Below are positions 1 to 7,920 of a DNA stretch of 25,870 nucleotides, piece after piece. The DNA comes from CAYZWU01 sp964482235 (lineage in GTDB: Bacteria > Planctomycetota > B15-G4 > CAYZWU01): contig CAYZWU010000068.1 in the NCBI GenBank assembly GCA_964482235.1, forward strand, positions 1-25,870. The letters run 5' to 3'. The notes beneath the pieces were generated by a model. That model did not search any database, was not told where the DNA came from, and saw only the letters and a program-made list of their open reading frames with translations. Numbering within the stretch: the first letter of the stretch is position 1; each line of letters starts with the position of its first letter. The position numbers and the translations under genes were made by a program.

Positions 1-1287
1 CCGCAGAAGAGCCTGCTGAAGTCGTTTCCGCGCACCTACTGGGTCGTCATCGTGATGGAGTTCTTCGAGCGCTCCGCCTTCTTCGGGATGATGGCCTTCC
101 TGGCAGACTACTTCAAGGAGAACGTGGGCAGCGCCGAGCAGTGGGGCGTGATGCGCACCGTCCTGTACTGCTTCCTCTACATCATACCCATCGTGAGCGG
201 CGCCGTGGCGGAGAAGGTGGGGTACAAGCGGGTTCTCGGCGTGGCGTTCGTGGTCATGACGGTGGCCTACTTCGGCCTGGGCCACACGACGGCCTATGCC
301 CCGTTCTTCTTCTTCATGGTCGTGCTCAGCCTGGGCGGCGGGATGTTCAAGCCGATCATCTCGGGAACGGTGGCCCGGTCCACCGACGAGCGCACCAGCA
401 CGCTCGGATTCGGGATCTACTACTGGACGATCAACGTGGGCTCCCTGATCGCCTCCCTGGTCACGGCCCACTTCGTTGACGTGAAGAACTTCTTCCCCAT
501 CTTCATGCTCTCCGCAGCCTACGTGGGATTGATGTTCATCAACAACGCCCTCTTCTACAAGGAGCCGGCCAAGCCGGGAACGATCAAGACCCTGGGGGAC
601 AGCTGGAACGGCATCAAGACCGTCTTCATGAACTGGCGGTTCATCGTGCTGCTCATCATCTTCTCGGGCTTCTGGGGGATGTACGACCGCTCCACCGACT
701 CGGCGCAGTGGCTGCTCCGGGAGAACTACATCGACATGACGCCGGTGAACGACTTCGTGACCAGGATCCTCGCCTTCTTCGGGAGCGAGAAGGCGTTCGA
801 ATTCAACGTGGCGCATATCATGACGGTCAATGCCGGGGTGATCGTGCTCTTCCAGGTCCTGGTGAGCCGCATCGTGATGAACACGAGGCCCCTTCCCACC
901 ATGATCGTCGGGATCGGCCTGGCGTCCCTGTTCCCGCTGATGATAGCCGTCTCCAACGATCCCTGGGTCTTCATCCTCGGTCTGGTGGTCTTCTCCATCG
1001 GCGAGATCACGGCCTATCCCAAGCTGATCAGCTACGTGGGCCTGATCGCGCCGCGCGACAAGGTGGCCATCTACATGGGATTCGTTTTCCTGCCCGTCTG
1101 CTTCGCGTCGCTGATCTTCAACATCCCCAACGGCATCGCCTGGGAGGAGCTGGTGGAGGAGAGGTCTCTCATCAGCACCTACTGGTACATCGTCGCCGGT
1201 GTTGGCATCCTCACCATGGCCGGCCTCTTCGCCTACCACAAGCTCGTCGGGAAAAAGCTGGTGCTGTCGGAGAAGAAAGAGAGCTGA
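1..1287 (+). CDS. POT/PTR2-family proton-dependent oligopeptide transporter, 5' end missing
   Basis: Inner-membrane major-facilitator protein of the POT (PTR2) family, which imports di- and tripeptides or related solutes with protons. The reading frame is open to the first base of the window, so the start lies outside; 428 codons are present. The POT signature ExxERxxYYG is visible in the first helix as EFFERSAFFG. The second family signature is YYWTINVGSL, the equivalent of FYxxINxGSL. About a dozen hydrophobic segments follow, and the protein ends in a short basic tail. POT proteins are usually 450-550 residues, so little is lost. Substrate cannot be read from the sequence. The next gene begins after a 424-nt gap on the same strand and is probably a separate transcript. 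Confidence 0.9.
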   Translation, partial: PQKSLLKSFPRTYWVVIVMEFFERSAFFGMMAFLADYFKENVGSAEQWGVMRTVLYCFLYIIPIVSGAVAEKVGYKRVLGVAFVVMTVAYFGLGHTTAYAPFFFFMVVLSLGGGMFKPIISGTVARSTDERTSTLGFGIYYWTINVGSLIASLVTAHFVDVKNFFPIFMLSAAYVGLMFINNALFYKEPAKPGTIKTLGDSWNGIKTVFMNWRFIVLLIIFSGFWGMYDRSTDSAQWLLRENYIDMTPVNDFVTRILAFFGSEKAFEFNVAHIMTVNAGVIVLFQVLVSRIVMNTRPLPTMIVGIGLASLFPLMIAVSNDPWVFILGLVVFSIGEITAYPKLISYVGLIAPRDKVAIYMGFVFLPVCFASLIFNIPNGIAWEELVEERSLISTYWYIVAGVGILTMAGLFAYHKLVGKKLVLSEKKES

Positions 1288-1711
1288 ATTCCGTCCGCCT
1301 GTCTCGAAGCCGGATCCGGGCACCCGCGGTCCCCTCGATCCTCACGCCATTTCCCATCGGGATGGGGCCTTTCCATCTTCCTTACTATCACGCAGGTAGG
1401 ATTAAGGGTTATTGCCAGGCCTAGCCGGCCCAGGTGGGACCATATCGGGACAAGTCGCTCCAAAGGATAGGAAATCACTCAAAAATCGGGGTGAGACTGT
1501 AGCGGTTTTCCTGTATTTCAAAGACCATAATCACTGGGATATAAGCCAATTACACTGAATATAACAATATTCTCGCATGGATTATTTGATTTCTTCCGAT
1601 CAATAACTACTGATGAGTGAGTTGAGGGGAAACAGGGCAGAGATGGAGAGACAGCAGGTGGAGAACCTTCCAGGACAATCCCAAAAGGAGAATAGATATG
1701 CGAGAGCAGAA
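1288..1711. other. Intergenic region between transporter and first hydrolase-like gene
   Basis: No coding sequence is seen here apart from a 5-codon leader listed separately. The left part is GC-rich and holds a short hairpin, CCCAT-CGGG-ATGGG at 1353-1366. It has only a weak T-run after it, so it is at best a poor terminator for the transporter. From about 1500 to 1610 the composition turns AT-rich, the usual look of a promoter region, ahead of the gene starting near 1712. Confidence 0.6.
1516..1545 (+). promoter_or_regulatory. Candidate sigma70-type promoter for the first hydrolase-like gene
   Basis: TTTCAA (1516-1521), an 18-nt spacer and TATAAG (1540-1545) lie in the AT-rich stretch upstream of the gene. 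The -10 matches five of six consensus bases and the -35 only three of six. Other AT-rich hexamers nearby would serve about as well, so the assignment is weak. Confidence 0.25.
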
Positions 1712-1715
1712 ATGA
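1698..1715 (+). CDS. Five-codon leader ORF overlapping the next start (ATGA)
   Basis: The best ribosome-binding site in this region, AAAAGGAG at 1683-1690, is spaced 7 nt from an ATG at 1698. That ATG opens a tiny ORF, MREQK, whose TGA overlaps the ATG at 1712 of the large downstream gene as ATGA. The arrangement would give translational coupling or a leader peptide. It could equally be chance, or reflect a frameshift in the assembly at the real start. Confidence 0.3.
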   Translation: MREQK

Positions 1716-4700
1716 GCGGACTGATGAAGAGAATGACAACAGTTCTTGTTATCACCTTCATTCTGATGGGCTCATCGACGGCGGATGCCCAGAATCTGTC
1801 CGGCGGAGAGATCAAGATCTCCTCCGACGGCAACGGATCCGTGGCCGGCGTGTCGATCGATGAGCGCAGTCTTCCTGTAGGCGCCGAGCCCGGCGGCATC
1901 TTCATCCGCGACCTCACCAACGCCAACATTCCGGCTCACACTCTCTTCGAAGAGGGGTTCGAGGACGTCGACCACGACTGGGTCTATCATTACAACACCG
2001 GCAGCAGCGAGATCGACTGGGTCACCGTGGATTCCTCCTCCTATGAGGGGGTCCGCTGCCTTCTCGTCCAGATGCACGACGGAGCCAGCGGCATGCAGAA
2101 GGGGCGCCTCCTGTCGTCCGCAGACAAGATGATTCCCGTCACGAGCGGCACGAGGTATCGCGTCCAGTGCACCTACAAGGCTCTCCGCGGGTATCTCTCC
2201 GCGAATCCCGGCTACGTGAAGACGCAGTGCGACATGTACGATCCCGCTGAAGGATTCTACATGAACGGCATCGGCGTCTCGTGGCTCGACGCGAACGGCT
2301 ATCCGGTGGGGGGGCACTGCTTCGCGGCGCCCTTCATGGACCAGGCGATGGAATGGAAGCCCGTCGGTGGAACACTGGTCTGCCCCGAAGGGGCCGTCTA
2401 TGCCCGCGTCAGCCTGGGCGCCAACTTCGATCCCGAGTATCCCCAGGAAGGGTACCTGGTCGATGGAATCCGGTTCTTCGAGGATCCGTCGATGCTCCAG
2501 CAGGTCCAGGGATCCTTTTCCAGCGGCGGATGGGACAAGGCCGTCTTCGACGGCGTCGTCGGACCTTACGATGTTCACCTGAGCTCCAATGCCGTTGAGG
2601 AAGGGATCTTCTTCACCGGTACCGTTGAAGCGCTCGACGGCAACTCGCACGCCTTCGATCTCGTGGTCTCCATCCCCGTCGACGGCGAGGGCTGGACCTG
2701 GTGGGATGACGCGGAGACGAGCCGGGAGATCTCCGGAAGCCTTCCGGGCTGGTACGCCAACGAGGTCTCCGCCGACAGCCAGAGCAACCTGCCGATCTCT
2801 CTCTATCCCTATGGCGGGATGCACGATTCGCAATCCGGACTGGCCGGCTGCCTGCCCCTGGATCCGATCCACATGGCGAGCATCGGCTACAACGCGGAAC
2901 GGAAGGCCTTCGAGATAGTCTACCGCCTCGCCCTGGCGCCGGCCCTCGGCCACAGCATGGCCGTCTTCTCCGGCGGTTTCTATGCCTTCGATCCGGCTGA
3001 CGGATTCCGCGGCATCATCGAGAAGTATCGCCTCTACTGGAAGGACAACGAGGAATGGTTCTCCTCCTCCTTCGATCCGAGGGAGTACCGCGAGTTCTAC
3101 CGAGGCAGCTTCAGGGGACAGAGCGGCGCGCAGAAGGGCTGGGCGATGGACGACAACAAGACCTACTCCTGCCTCTACCTCTGCCCCGACTTCATCGTCG
3201 ACGAGGTCGCCAAGGCCGGGACGGAAGATCCGCCCACCATGACGGAGATCCTCGCGCTGATCGGAGAGCGGTTGAACAGCGCGGATCCCATCGAGAACTA
3301 CTACTACAACAACGTTTTCTCCGAGACCATGCAGTCCGGGAACAGCGACCTCATCCTGAAGCACTGCGAATCCTCCAAGTCCTCCAACGGCTGGATCCGC
3401 GCCGAGTTCAAGATCACTCCCTCGGTCCAGCGCGATGCGGATGGCTACATCGGCTTCATCAGGGACAACTTTCTGACAGCGGGATTCGAGTGCACCATGT
3501 ATCCGCATCCGAGCTGGGGGGCCGGTCCTTCCTTTCTCGAAGGCGTCATGCTCGACAATTTCTGCAACCAGGTGTCCCTGGACTTCGATCCCGATCACAT
3601 CGCCTCGGCAACGTGGGGCCTGACCTACTCGGCCAACGATTATCGAGTAGGACTGTCGCCCGTCCTCGGAGCGCAGGACATCGTCAAGTGGCTGCGGAAC
3701 TGGCTCGATTCCAACATCGAGGGCGAGAGGCGCAGCATCGTGCCCAACTGGATGGGTATCGGAAACTCCAACGGCATCATCCCCTGGAGCGAGTTCCTGC
3801 TCGACGAGGTGTGCTCCGCCGTGGAGAACGGCCAGTACGGCTTCGGCCGGAACTCCAGCTTCGATCCCGCCATCATGCGGTACAAGAGGGCTCTCGCGTA
3901 CGGGAAGTATCGCGGCCAGAAGTTCAACGGCAAGAGGCTGGACGAAGAGGATGTCCTGGACACCTTCCACACCTACCTTCTCTATGCCACGGCCGCGATG
4001 CTCGATGAAGCCATGTCCTTCAAGAATCCCTCGTCTTTCGGATTCGAGCAGTGCAAGGCTTTCGCCGATTCGCACAACACATTCATCGCCCTTCTTCACA
4101 CTGCCGGCTGGGAGCCTTGCACCCGGGCATCCTGCAGCACGCCTGGTATCTTCATGGAGAGGTACGGATCTCCCGAGGATGGGACGTTCTACCTTGTGGT
4201 CTTCAACGACAGCGGCAGCTACACCTCGGGAACCGTTCGTCTCTCCGAGGCCCTGGGTCTCGCCGAGCAGCCTCTCGAAATCTACGAGGAGGTCGCCGGT
4301 ATGAGCTACCCGATCGGCGGCTCGAGTCCCAGCTGGACGATCGACTTCAACAGCCTGAGAAATCGTCGCTCCCTGGTCTTCCGGATCACCGTGGACAGTT
4401 CGGGTTTCACCGGTCCCGGTTATCCCCGGCTCATGTCCAACGGCAACGGCTTAATCGTTTCCACGGACAATCAGGGAGCTTCCGGAGATACCGGTGCGAG
4501 GAACAGGGAAGGCGGCGCCACGACCGGCCAGGGATCGTCGGGTGCCTCGCAGAACAACAAGTTCAACGGCCAGGACAACAACGGGAGCGCCCAGGGATCG
4601 TCGGGTGCCTCGCAGAACAACAAGTTCAACGGCCAGGACAACAACGGAACCGGCCAGGAAGCGCCGGAGGCCACGAGGAAGTCCAAGAGGAGCAGCGGCG

Positions 4701-5101
4701 CAGGCAGCGGCGGTGATGGCGGCGGCACTCCCGCCCAGGCGGCGCCGCAGGTCACGAAGAAGACCAAGGCTCAGGAGAGGGCCGAAGCAAGAGCTGCCGC
4801 CCAGGCGGCAGCCAAGGCCAAGGCGGAGGCCCGGAAGGCTGCCCTGGCTGAAGCCAGAGCGATAGCCAAGGCTAAAAGGGAGGCCAAGGCGCAGGCCAGG
4901 GCGGAAGCCGTGGCGATAGCCAAGGTCGAAAGGGAGGCCAAGGCACAGGCCAGGGCGGAAGCCATGGCGATAGCCAAGGCCGAAAGGGAGGCCAAGGCAC
5001 AGGCCAAGAGAGAAGCAAGAGCCAAGGTACGGGCGGAAGCCAAGGCCAAGGCGGAAGCCAGGAAGGCGGCCAGGGCTCTCAAGCTGTGGGGCAACAAGTA
5101 G
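1712..5101 (+). CDS. Secreted TIM-barrel glycoside-hydrolase-like protein with long charged helical tail
   Basis: I do not recognise a named family. The start at 1712 gives 1129 residues and the signal peptide core TTVLVITFILMGSSTADA; 1724 is an alternative, and the frame stays open back to 1613. After the signal peptide come a short beta region (GGIFIRDL), a jelly-roll-like region resembling a carbohydrate-binding domain (about 50-270), and a middle region with the motif ADSQSNLPISLYPYGG. A probable TIM barrel follows, in which GVMLDNF (Asp615) resembles the strand-end acidic motif of many glycoside hydrolases. A C-terminal beta domain runs to about residue 893. The protein matches the gene at 8128-10824 along this whole length. 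The rest (894-1129) is unique: a duplicated 21-residue Gly/Asn/Gln repeat (940-981), then a Lys/Ala/Glu/Arg helix with 18-residue repeats (1050-1103), ending LWGNK. Catalytic function is inferred, not shown. Confidence 0.75.
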   Translation: MSGLMKRMTTVLVITFILMGSSTADAQNLSGGEIKISSDGNGSVAGVSIDERSLPVGAEPGGIFIRDLTNANIPAHTLFEEGFEDVDHDWVYHYNTGSSEIDWVTVDSSSYEGVRCLLVQMHDGASGMQKGRLLSSADKMIPVTSGTRYRVQCTYKALRGYLSANPGYVKTQCDMYDPAEGFYMNGIGVSWLDANGYPVGGHCFAAPFMDQAMEWKPVGGTLVCPEGAVYARVSLGANFDPEYPQEGYLVDGIRFFEDPSMLQQVQGSFSSGGWDKAVFDGVVGPYDVHLSSNAVEEGIFFTGTVEALDGNSHAFDLVVSIPVDGEGWTWWDDAETSREISGSLPGWYANEVSADSQSNLPISLYPYGGMHDSQSGLAGCLPLDPIHMASIGYNAERKAFEIVYRLALAPALGHSMAVFSGGFYAFDPADGFRGIIEKYRLYWKDNEEWFSSSFDPREYREFYRGSFRGQSGAQKGWAMDDNKTYSCLYLCPDFIVDEVAKAGTEDPPTMTEILALIGERLNSADPIENYYYNNVFSETMQSGNSDLILKHCESSKSSNGWIRAEFKITPSVQRDADGYIGFIRDNFLTAGFECTMYPHPSWGAGPSFLEGVMLDNFCNQVSLDFDPDHIASATWGLTYSANDYRVGLSPVLGAQDIVKWLRNWLDSNIEGERRSIVPNWMGIGNSNGIIPWSEFLLDEVCSAVENGQYGFGRNSSFDPAIMRYKRALAYGKYRGQKFNGKRLDEEDVLDTFHTYLLYATAAMLDEAMSFKNPSSFGFEQCKAFADSHNTFIALLHTAGWEPCTRASCSTPGIFMERYGSPEDGTFYLVVFNDSGSYTSGTVRLSEALGLAEQPLEIYEEVAGMSYPIGGSSPSWTIDFNSLRNRRSLVFRITVDSSGFTGPGYPRLMSNGNGLIVSTDNQGASGDTGARNREGGATTGQGSSGASQNNKFNGQDNNGSAQGSSGASQNNKFNGQDNNGTGQEAPEATRKSKRSSGAGSGGDGGGTPAQAAPQVTKKTKAQERAEARAAAQAAAKAKAEARKAALAEARAIAKAKREAKAQARAEAVAIAKVEREAKAQARAEAMAIAKAEREAKAQAKREARAKVRAEAKAKAEARKAARALKLWGNK
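4528..4647 (+). repeat. Tandem 63-bp repeat, two copies
   Basis: Positions 4528-4584 and 4591-4647 are identical over 57 nt, giving a 63-nt period. In frame this encodes two 21-residue units beginning QGSSGASQNN, a Gly/Ser/Asn/Gln linker. Perfect identity at the DNA level, synonymous positions included, points to a recent slippage or unequal-crossover duplication. Confidence 0.9.
4859..5020 (+). repeat. 54-bp repeats encoding an 18-residue charged helix unit, about three copies
   Basis: Three consecutive 54-nt units begin at 4859, 4913 and 4967. They encode variants of AIAKxEREAKAQARAEAx, and the third copy decays in its second half. Eighteen residues equal five alpha-helical turns, so charges fall in the same register in every unit. 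That fits a long single helix or coiled coil. Confidence 0.8.
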
Positions 5102-5214
5102 TCATGAAGAACCCATCCCAGGGGGGGAGCTGACCCACACGATGAAGCAGCGCTGATCTGTCGGTTCGCCAGAGAAACATGACCGGCTAGAAACAAAAAG
5201 CTCTTTCCCTGATC

Positions 5215-5244
5215 GGGGCGGCTGTCAGCCGCCCCAGTTTTATT
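5215..5244 (+). terminator. Rho-independent terminator of the first hydrolase-like gene
   Basis: A perfect 9-bp stem, GGGGCGGCT / AGCCGCCCC, with a 3-nt loop is followed by AGTTTTATT. It lies about 115 nt after the stop codon at 5101 and before the sigma-factor operon. Confidence 0.8.
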
Positions 5245-5245
5245 A

Positions 5246-5267
5246 CCTCCGGACTTCCTTCCGGAGG
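5246..5267 (+). other. Second hairpin in the spacer before the sigma factor gene
   Basis: An 8-bp perfect stem, CCTCCGGA / TCCGGAGG, with a 6-nt loop sits two bases after the terminator T-run. It has no T-tract of its own. It could be part of a terminator pair or lie in the leader of the sigma-factor transcript. Confidence 0.4.
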
Positions 5268-5372
5268 GAATTCTTCGCTATCCTCGCTGTTGACGAGCTC
5301 GTGCTCTTCATCCAGAAAAAAAGAGTTTTCCGCCAAAAGAACCGCGTTCTACCGGATCAAAGATGTGCAGGC

Positions 5373-5978
5373 ATGAAAAACGGCGCAACTGACTCTAGCG
5401 AGGACCTGATATCAGCGCTGAAGCGCGGTGAGATCGGATCGTTCAAGGTGCTTTTCGAAAAGCACCGCGATCCCATGCTCAGAGTGGCCGTGCGGATCCT
5501 GGGAAACCGGGCCGATGCCGAGGATGCGATCCAGGACGCCTTTCTCGCCCTCTATCGGAAGGCGGGCGCGTTCCAGGGCGGATCCTCGTTCAACACCTGG
5601 TTCTACCGGATCGTGGTGAATGCCTGCCTGAAGATCAGGAGAAAGAGGCAGTCTATGAGGAAGGTCATGGAAAGAGCGGCGATCAAGGACAAGCCGGTTT
5701 TTCCGGAGGCGGCCGAAGCCGAGTCGGAAGCCAGGGAGGCCCTGGACAGGGAGATCGAGGCCTTGCCGATGCGGCAGAGGATGGTCTTCGTTCTGACCAT
5801 GGTGGAAGGCTTCTCGCTCAACGAAACGGCCGAGATACTCGATCTCCGGCCCGGGACAGCCGGCTACCATCTCTTCAAGGCCAGGGAGAGGCTCCGCGAG
5901 AGACTGAGGCCTTTTCTGGGCAGGCGCACCAGGCAGCCCGTGGGCAGGATCGGGGCCGGAAAGGGGGGTGCCTCATGA
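5373..5978 (+). CDS. ECF-type RNA polymerase sigma factor
   Basis: Extracytoplasmic-function sigma factor, about 201 residues from the ATG at 5373. The frame is open back to 5301, but that extension is basic and atypical, and neither start has a good ribosome-binding site. Region 2 is clear at residues 23-92: a LFEKHRDPMLRVAVRILGN helix, then DAEDAIQDAFLALYRKAGAF and the FNTWFYRIVVNACL segment. Region 4 lies at about 127-185, with EALPMRQRMVFVLTMVEGFS followed by a helix-turn-helix. The short linker and absence of regions 1 and 3 define the ECF class. The stop overlaps the next start as ATGA, so the two are co-translated; that is the classic sigma/anti-sigma arrangement. The cognate regulon cannot be deduced from the window. 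Confidence 0.92.
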   Translation: MKNGATDSSEDLISALKRGEIGSFKVLFEKHRDPMLRVAVRILGNRADAEDAIQDAFLALYRKAGAFQGGSSFNTWFYRIVVNACLKIRRKRQSMRKVMERAAIKDKPVFPEAAEAESEAREALDREIEALPMRQRMVFVLTMVEGFSLNETAEILDLRPGTAGYHLFKARERLRERLRPFLGRRTRQPVGRIGAGKGGAS

Positions 5979-6493
5979 CCCGCAGCGAGATCGACAGCCT
6001 GGCAGCCGGCCTCAGAGGGACCATGGAGGCCGAGGACCTCTGGGAGCGCATCGAAACGGCCCTGCACCGGGAAAAGAGGTCGCACGGCCTCTCGAGGCTC
6101 GTGCCGTTCGACCGGAAGATCGTGCGACTGTCCGGTCTGGGCGCGGCCGTGGCGGCGGCCCTCTTTCTCATGCTGATTCTCCCGGCCGTGATGGAGGGCA
6201 CAGTCCGTCCTCCTTCACCGATCCTCGATGGAGAGGAGGCGGCCATCCTCACCGCCGAGCTCGAGGAAGTGGAAAGGGAGATGCAGCAGGTCGAACCTCG
6301 TTTCAGGCAGGAGACGGCCGCCAGGGGAAACGATGCCGCCATGGTGTGCGGACAGATCGCGTTCCTCGATTCCAACATCGAGACGTGCCGCACCCTGGCT
6401 GCCGGCAACGGATTGAACCGCGGGATCAACCGTTCCCTCCTCGACTGCAGCAAAAAGAGACTGGCAATCATGAGGCAATATCTCACGAGATAA
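5975..6493 (+). CDS. Single-pass membrane protein, probable anti-sigma factor
   Basis: 172 residues. The N-terminal 50 residues are cytoplasmic-like and helical, one transmembrane helix covers about 52-72, and the remaining 100 residues would be periplasmic. Position and topology (4-nt ATGA overlap with the sigma gene) suggest an anti-sigma factor that holds the sigma factor at the membrane. The zinc-binding HxxxCxxC motif of ZAS anti-sigma factors is absent, so the assignment rests on context. The periplasmic part has a heptad-like acidic helix (AAILTAELEEVEREMQQVEP) and three cysteines in its last 50 residues, which could bind metal or form disulfides. The next gene starts 26 nt downstream, probably in the same operon. 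Confidence 0.7.
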   Translation: MTRSEIDSLAAGLRGTMEAEDLWERIETALHREKRSHGLSRLVPFDRKIVRLSGLGAAVAAALFLMLILPAVMEGTVRPPSPILDGEEAAILTAELEEVEREMQQVEPRFRQETAARGNDAAMVCGQIAFLDSNIETCRTLAAGNGLNRGINRSLLDCSKKRLAIMRQYLTR

Positions 6494-6519
6494 ATCGGAT
6501 TGAGAAGGAGGCTGATGTG

Positions 6520-7833
6520 ATGAGAACGGGATTGATGATTTTGTTGATCGGGCTTTTGTCCTTTTCGGCCCATGCCTTCGACGGGGAGCAGACGCGGATC
6601 CTGTCCGGCAAACCGGATTACGAGCGGGACGTGGACAACTCGTACTCCATCGAGCCGGAAGCGCGTCTCGACATCGAGCACTACATGGGGAGCCTCGAGA
6701 TCGTGGGCTGGGACAGCACCGAGGTCCGCGTCCAGGCGCGCATCGAGGTCAAGGGCGACAAGGCCCGGGAATACGGCGAGAAGATCAAGATCAACGTGGA
6801 CGGCGACGGGAAGACGTTCAGGATCGAGACCAGGTACCCGCGCGGCAAGTGGAAGGATCTCTCCTTCGGCGTGGCTCTCAGGATCCAGGTCCCGGCTGGT
6901 CACGCTGTCGAGGCGGAGAACGAGTTCGGCGACATCTCGCTTTCCGGTACCCGCGGCGGGGCGGAGATCGAGGCCCGCAACGGGACGCTGGATGTGGGTG
7001 ACGTGGAGGGTGAGAAGAAGCTCTCGTCCACCTTCGGCAGCGTCAGGCTCGTCAATTCGAAGGGGAACACGAAGATCGAAGCGATGAACGGCGCCGTCAG
7101 GGTGGAAGAGATGAGGGACGGCAATCTCGATATCGAGGCCAAGTTCGGATCGATCAAGGTGACCGGCCTGAAGGGAGATGCAGTTATCGAGTCCTGCAAC
7201 GGGGATGTGACGTTGAAGGAGATCGACGGCGCCGTCAACGTGCAGGGAACGTTTGGAAAGATCGCCCTGAACGACGTCTCAGGTGATATCGACGTCAAAT
7301 CAAAAAGTGGCGATGTGGTCATCAGGAAGGCCCGGGGCAGCGTGGCGGTGGATGTCGGCTTCGGGAGCACGAAAATCGAGGAGCTGAAGGGGAATTGCCT
7401 GATCGAGAGCCGGAACGGCGCCGTTGCGGTAACCAATGTTCAGGGCGACGTTAAGATCGAGAACTGCTTTGGTTCCATCGATGTCTGCGGTGCCGGAGGC
7501 AACATCGATCTCGTTGACAGGAACGGGAGTATCAGCCTGGAAGGAATCCAGTATTGCCGGGGCCAGGGGAAGGAGAAAAAGGCGAACCTGATCAACTGCT
7601 CCACCAACATGGGCTTGATCGAGATCTTCCTGCCCGACCCGCCGAGCTGCCGCCTGAAAGCAGCCACCCGTCTCGGGCGGATCAAGAGCGATTTCGAGCT
7701 GACCCATCGGGAGAAGAGCCTCGTGTCCGAGAGCTGCCGGCTCGACCTCGGCCAGGGCGAGGCGGAGATCAAGCTGGAGAACAGCAGCGGCGATATCCTC
7801 ATAAGAAAGAAAAAGGAAAAGAAGGACGTCTGA
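6520..7833 (+). CDS. Exported DUF4097-type beta-solenoid (putative adhesin) protein
   Basis: 437 residues. The start at 6520 is chosen because AAGGAG (6505-6510) lies 9 nt upstream and a signal peptide follows at once (MRTGLMILLIGLLSFSAHA, cleavage after residue 19). The frame is open much further upstream, but that part overlaps the anti-sigma gene. After a short region with WDSTEVRVQARIEV the protein is a run of beta-strand repeats. Units with FGSI/FGKI alternate with units of the form xNGxVxV, separated by V-x-G-D turns, as in the DUF4097 / DUF4098 putative-adhesin family. Genes of this family often sit next to sigma/anti-sigma or two-component systems sensing envelope stress. It is therefore probably the third gene of the operon, acting in the periplasm or at the outer membrane. 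Exact role unknown. Confidence 0.85.
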   Translation: MRTGLMILLIGLLSFSAHAFDGEQTRILSGKPDYERDVDNSYSIEPEARLDIEHYMGSLEIVGWDSTEVRVQARIEVKGDKAREYGEKIKINVDGDGKTFRIETRYPRGKWKDLSFGVALRIQVPAGHAVEAENEFGDISLSGTRGGAEIEARNGTLDVGDVEGEKKLSSTFGSVRLVNSKGNTKIEAMNGAVRVEEMRDGNLDIEAKFGSIKVTGLKGDAVIESCNGDVTLKEIDGAVNVQGTFGKIALNDVSGDIDVKSKSGDVVIRKARGSVAVDVGFGSTKIEELKGNCLIESRNGAVAVTNVQGDVKIENCFGSIDVCGAGGNIDLVDRNGSISLEGIQYCRGQGKEKKANLINCSTNMGLIEIFLPDPPSCRLKAATRLGRIKSDFELTHREKSLVSESCRLDLGQGEAEIKLENSSGDILIRKKKEKKDV

Positions 7834-7854
7834 GCCAAATCCGGATAGATCGGG

Positions 7855-7892
7855 AATCCGCCGTGCGGTTCGCCGCAGGGCGGATTTTTTTT
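7855..7892 (+). terminator. Strong rho-independent terminator of the sigma-factor operon
   Basis: AATCCGCC pairs with GGCGGATT. Inside, TGCGG and CCGCA close a TTCG tetraloop, with one G-G mismatch between the two stems. A run of eight T follows. It lies 21 nt after the stop of the DUF4097 gene. Confidence 0.9.
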
Positions 7893-7920
7893 GGTTGCAG
7901 CGCAAGGTTCCCTGTATAAT
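7891..7920 (+). promoter_or_regulatory. Candidate promoter for the second hydrolase-like gene
   Basis: A perfect TATAAT (7915-7920) lies 18 nt after TTGGTT (7891-7896), directly behind the terminator. A 6-bp inverted repeat, AGCGCA (7899-7904) / TGCGCT (7924-7929), brackets the -10 element and could be an operator. The leader to the start codon at 8128 would be about 200 nt. The -35 matches poorly. Confidence 0.4.

Noticed and set aside
1772..4099. 775-residue open frame antisense to the first hydrolase-like gene
   Set aside because: It mirrors the codons of a well-supported gene, has no signal or domain, and is explained by GC bias and few stops on the opposite strand.
4528..5020. CRISPR-like or satellite array
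   Set aside because: The repeats are in frame, code for protein, and have no unique spacers between identical repeats.
5968..6519. Long N-terminal extension of the DUF4097 gene
   Set aside because: It overlaps the anti-sigma gene in another frame, and a ribosome-binding site plus signal peptide define the start at 6520.
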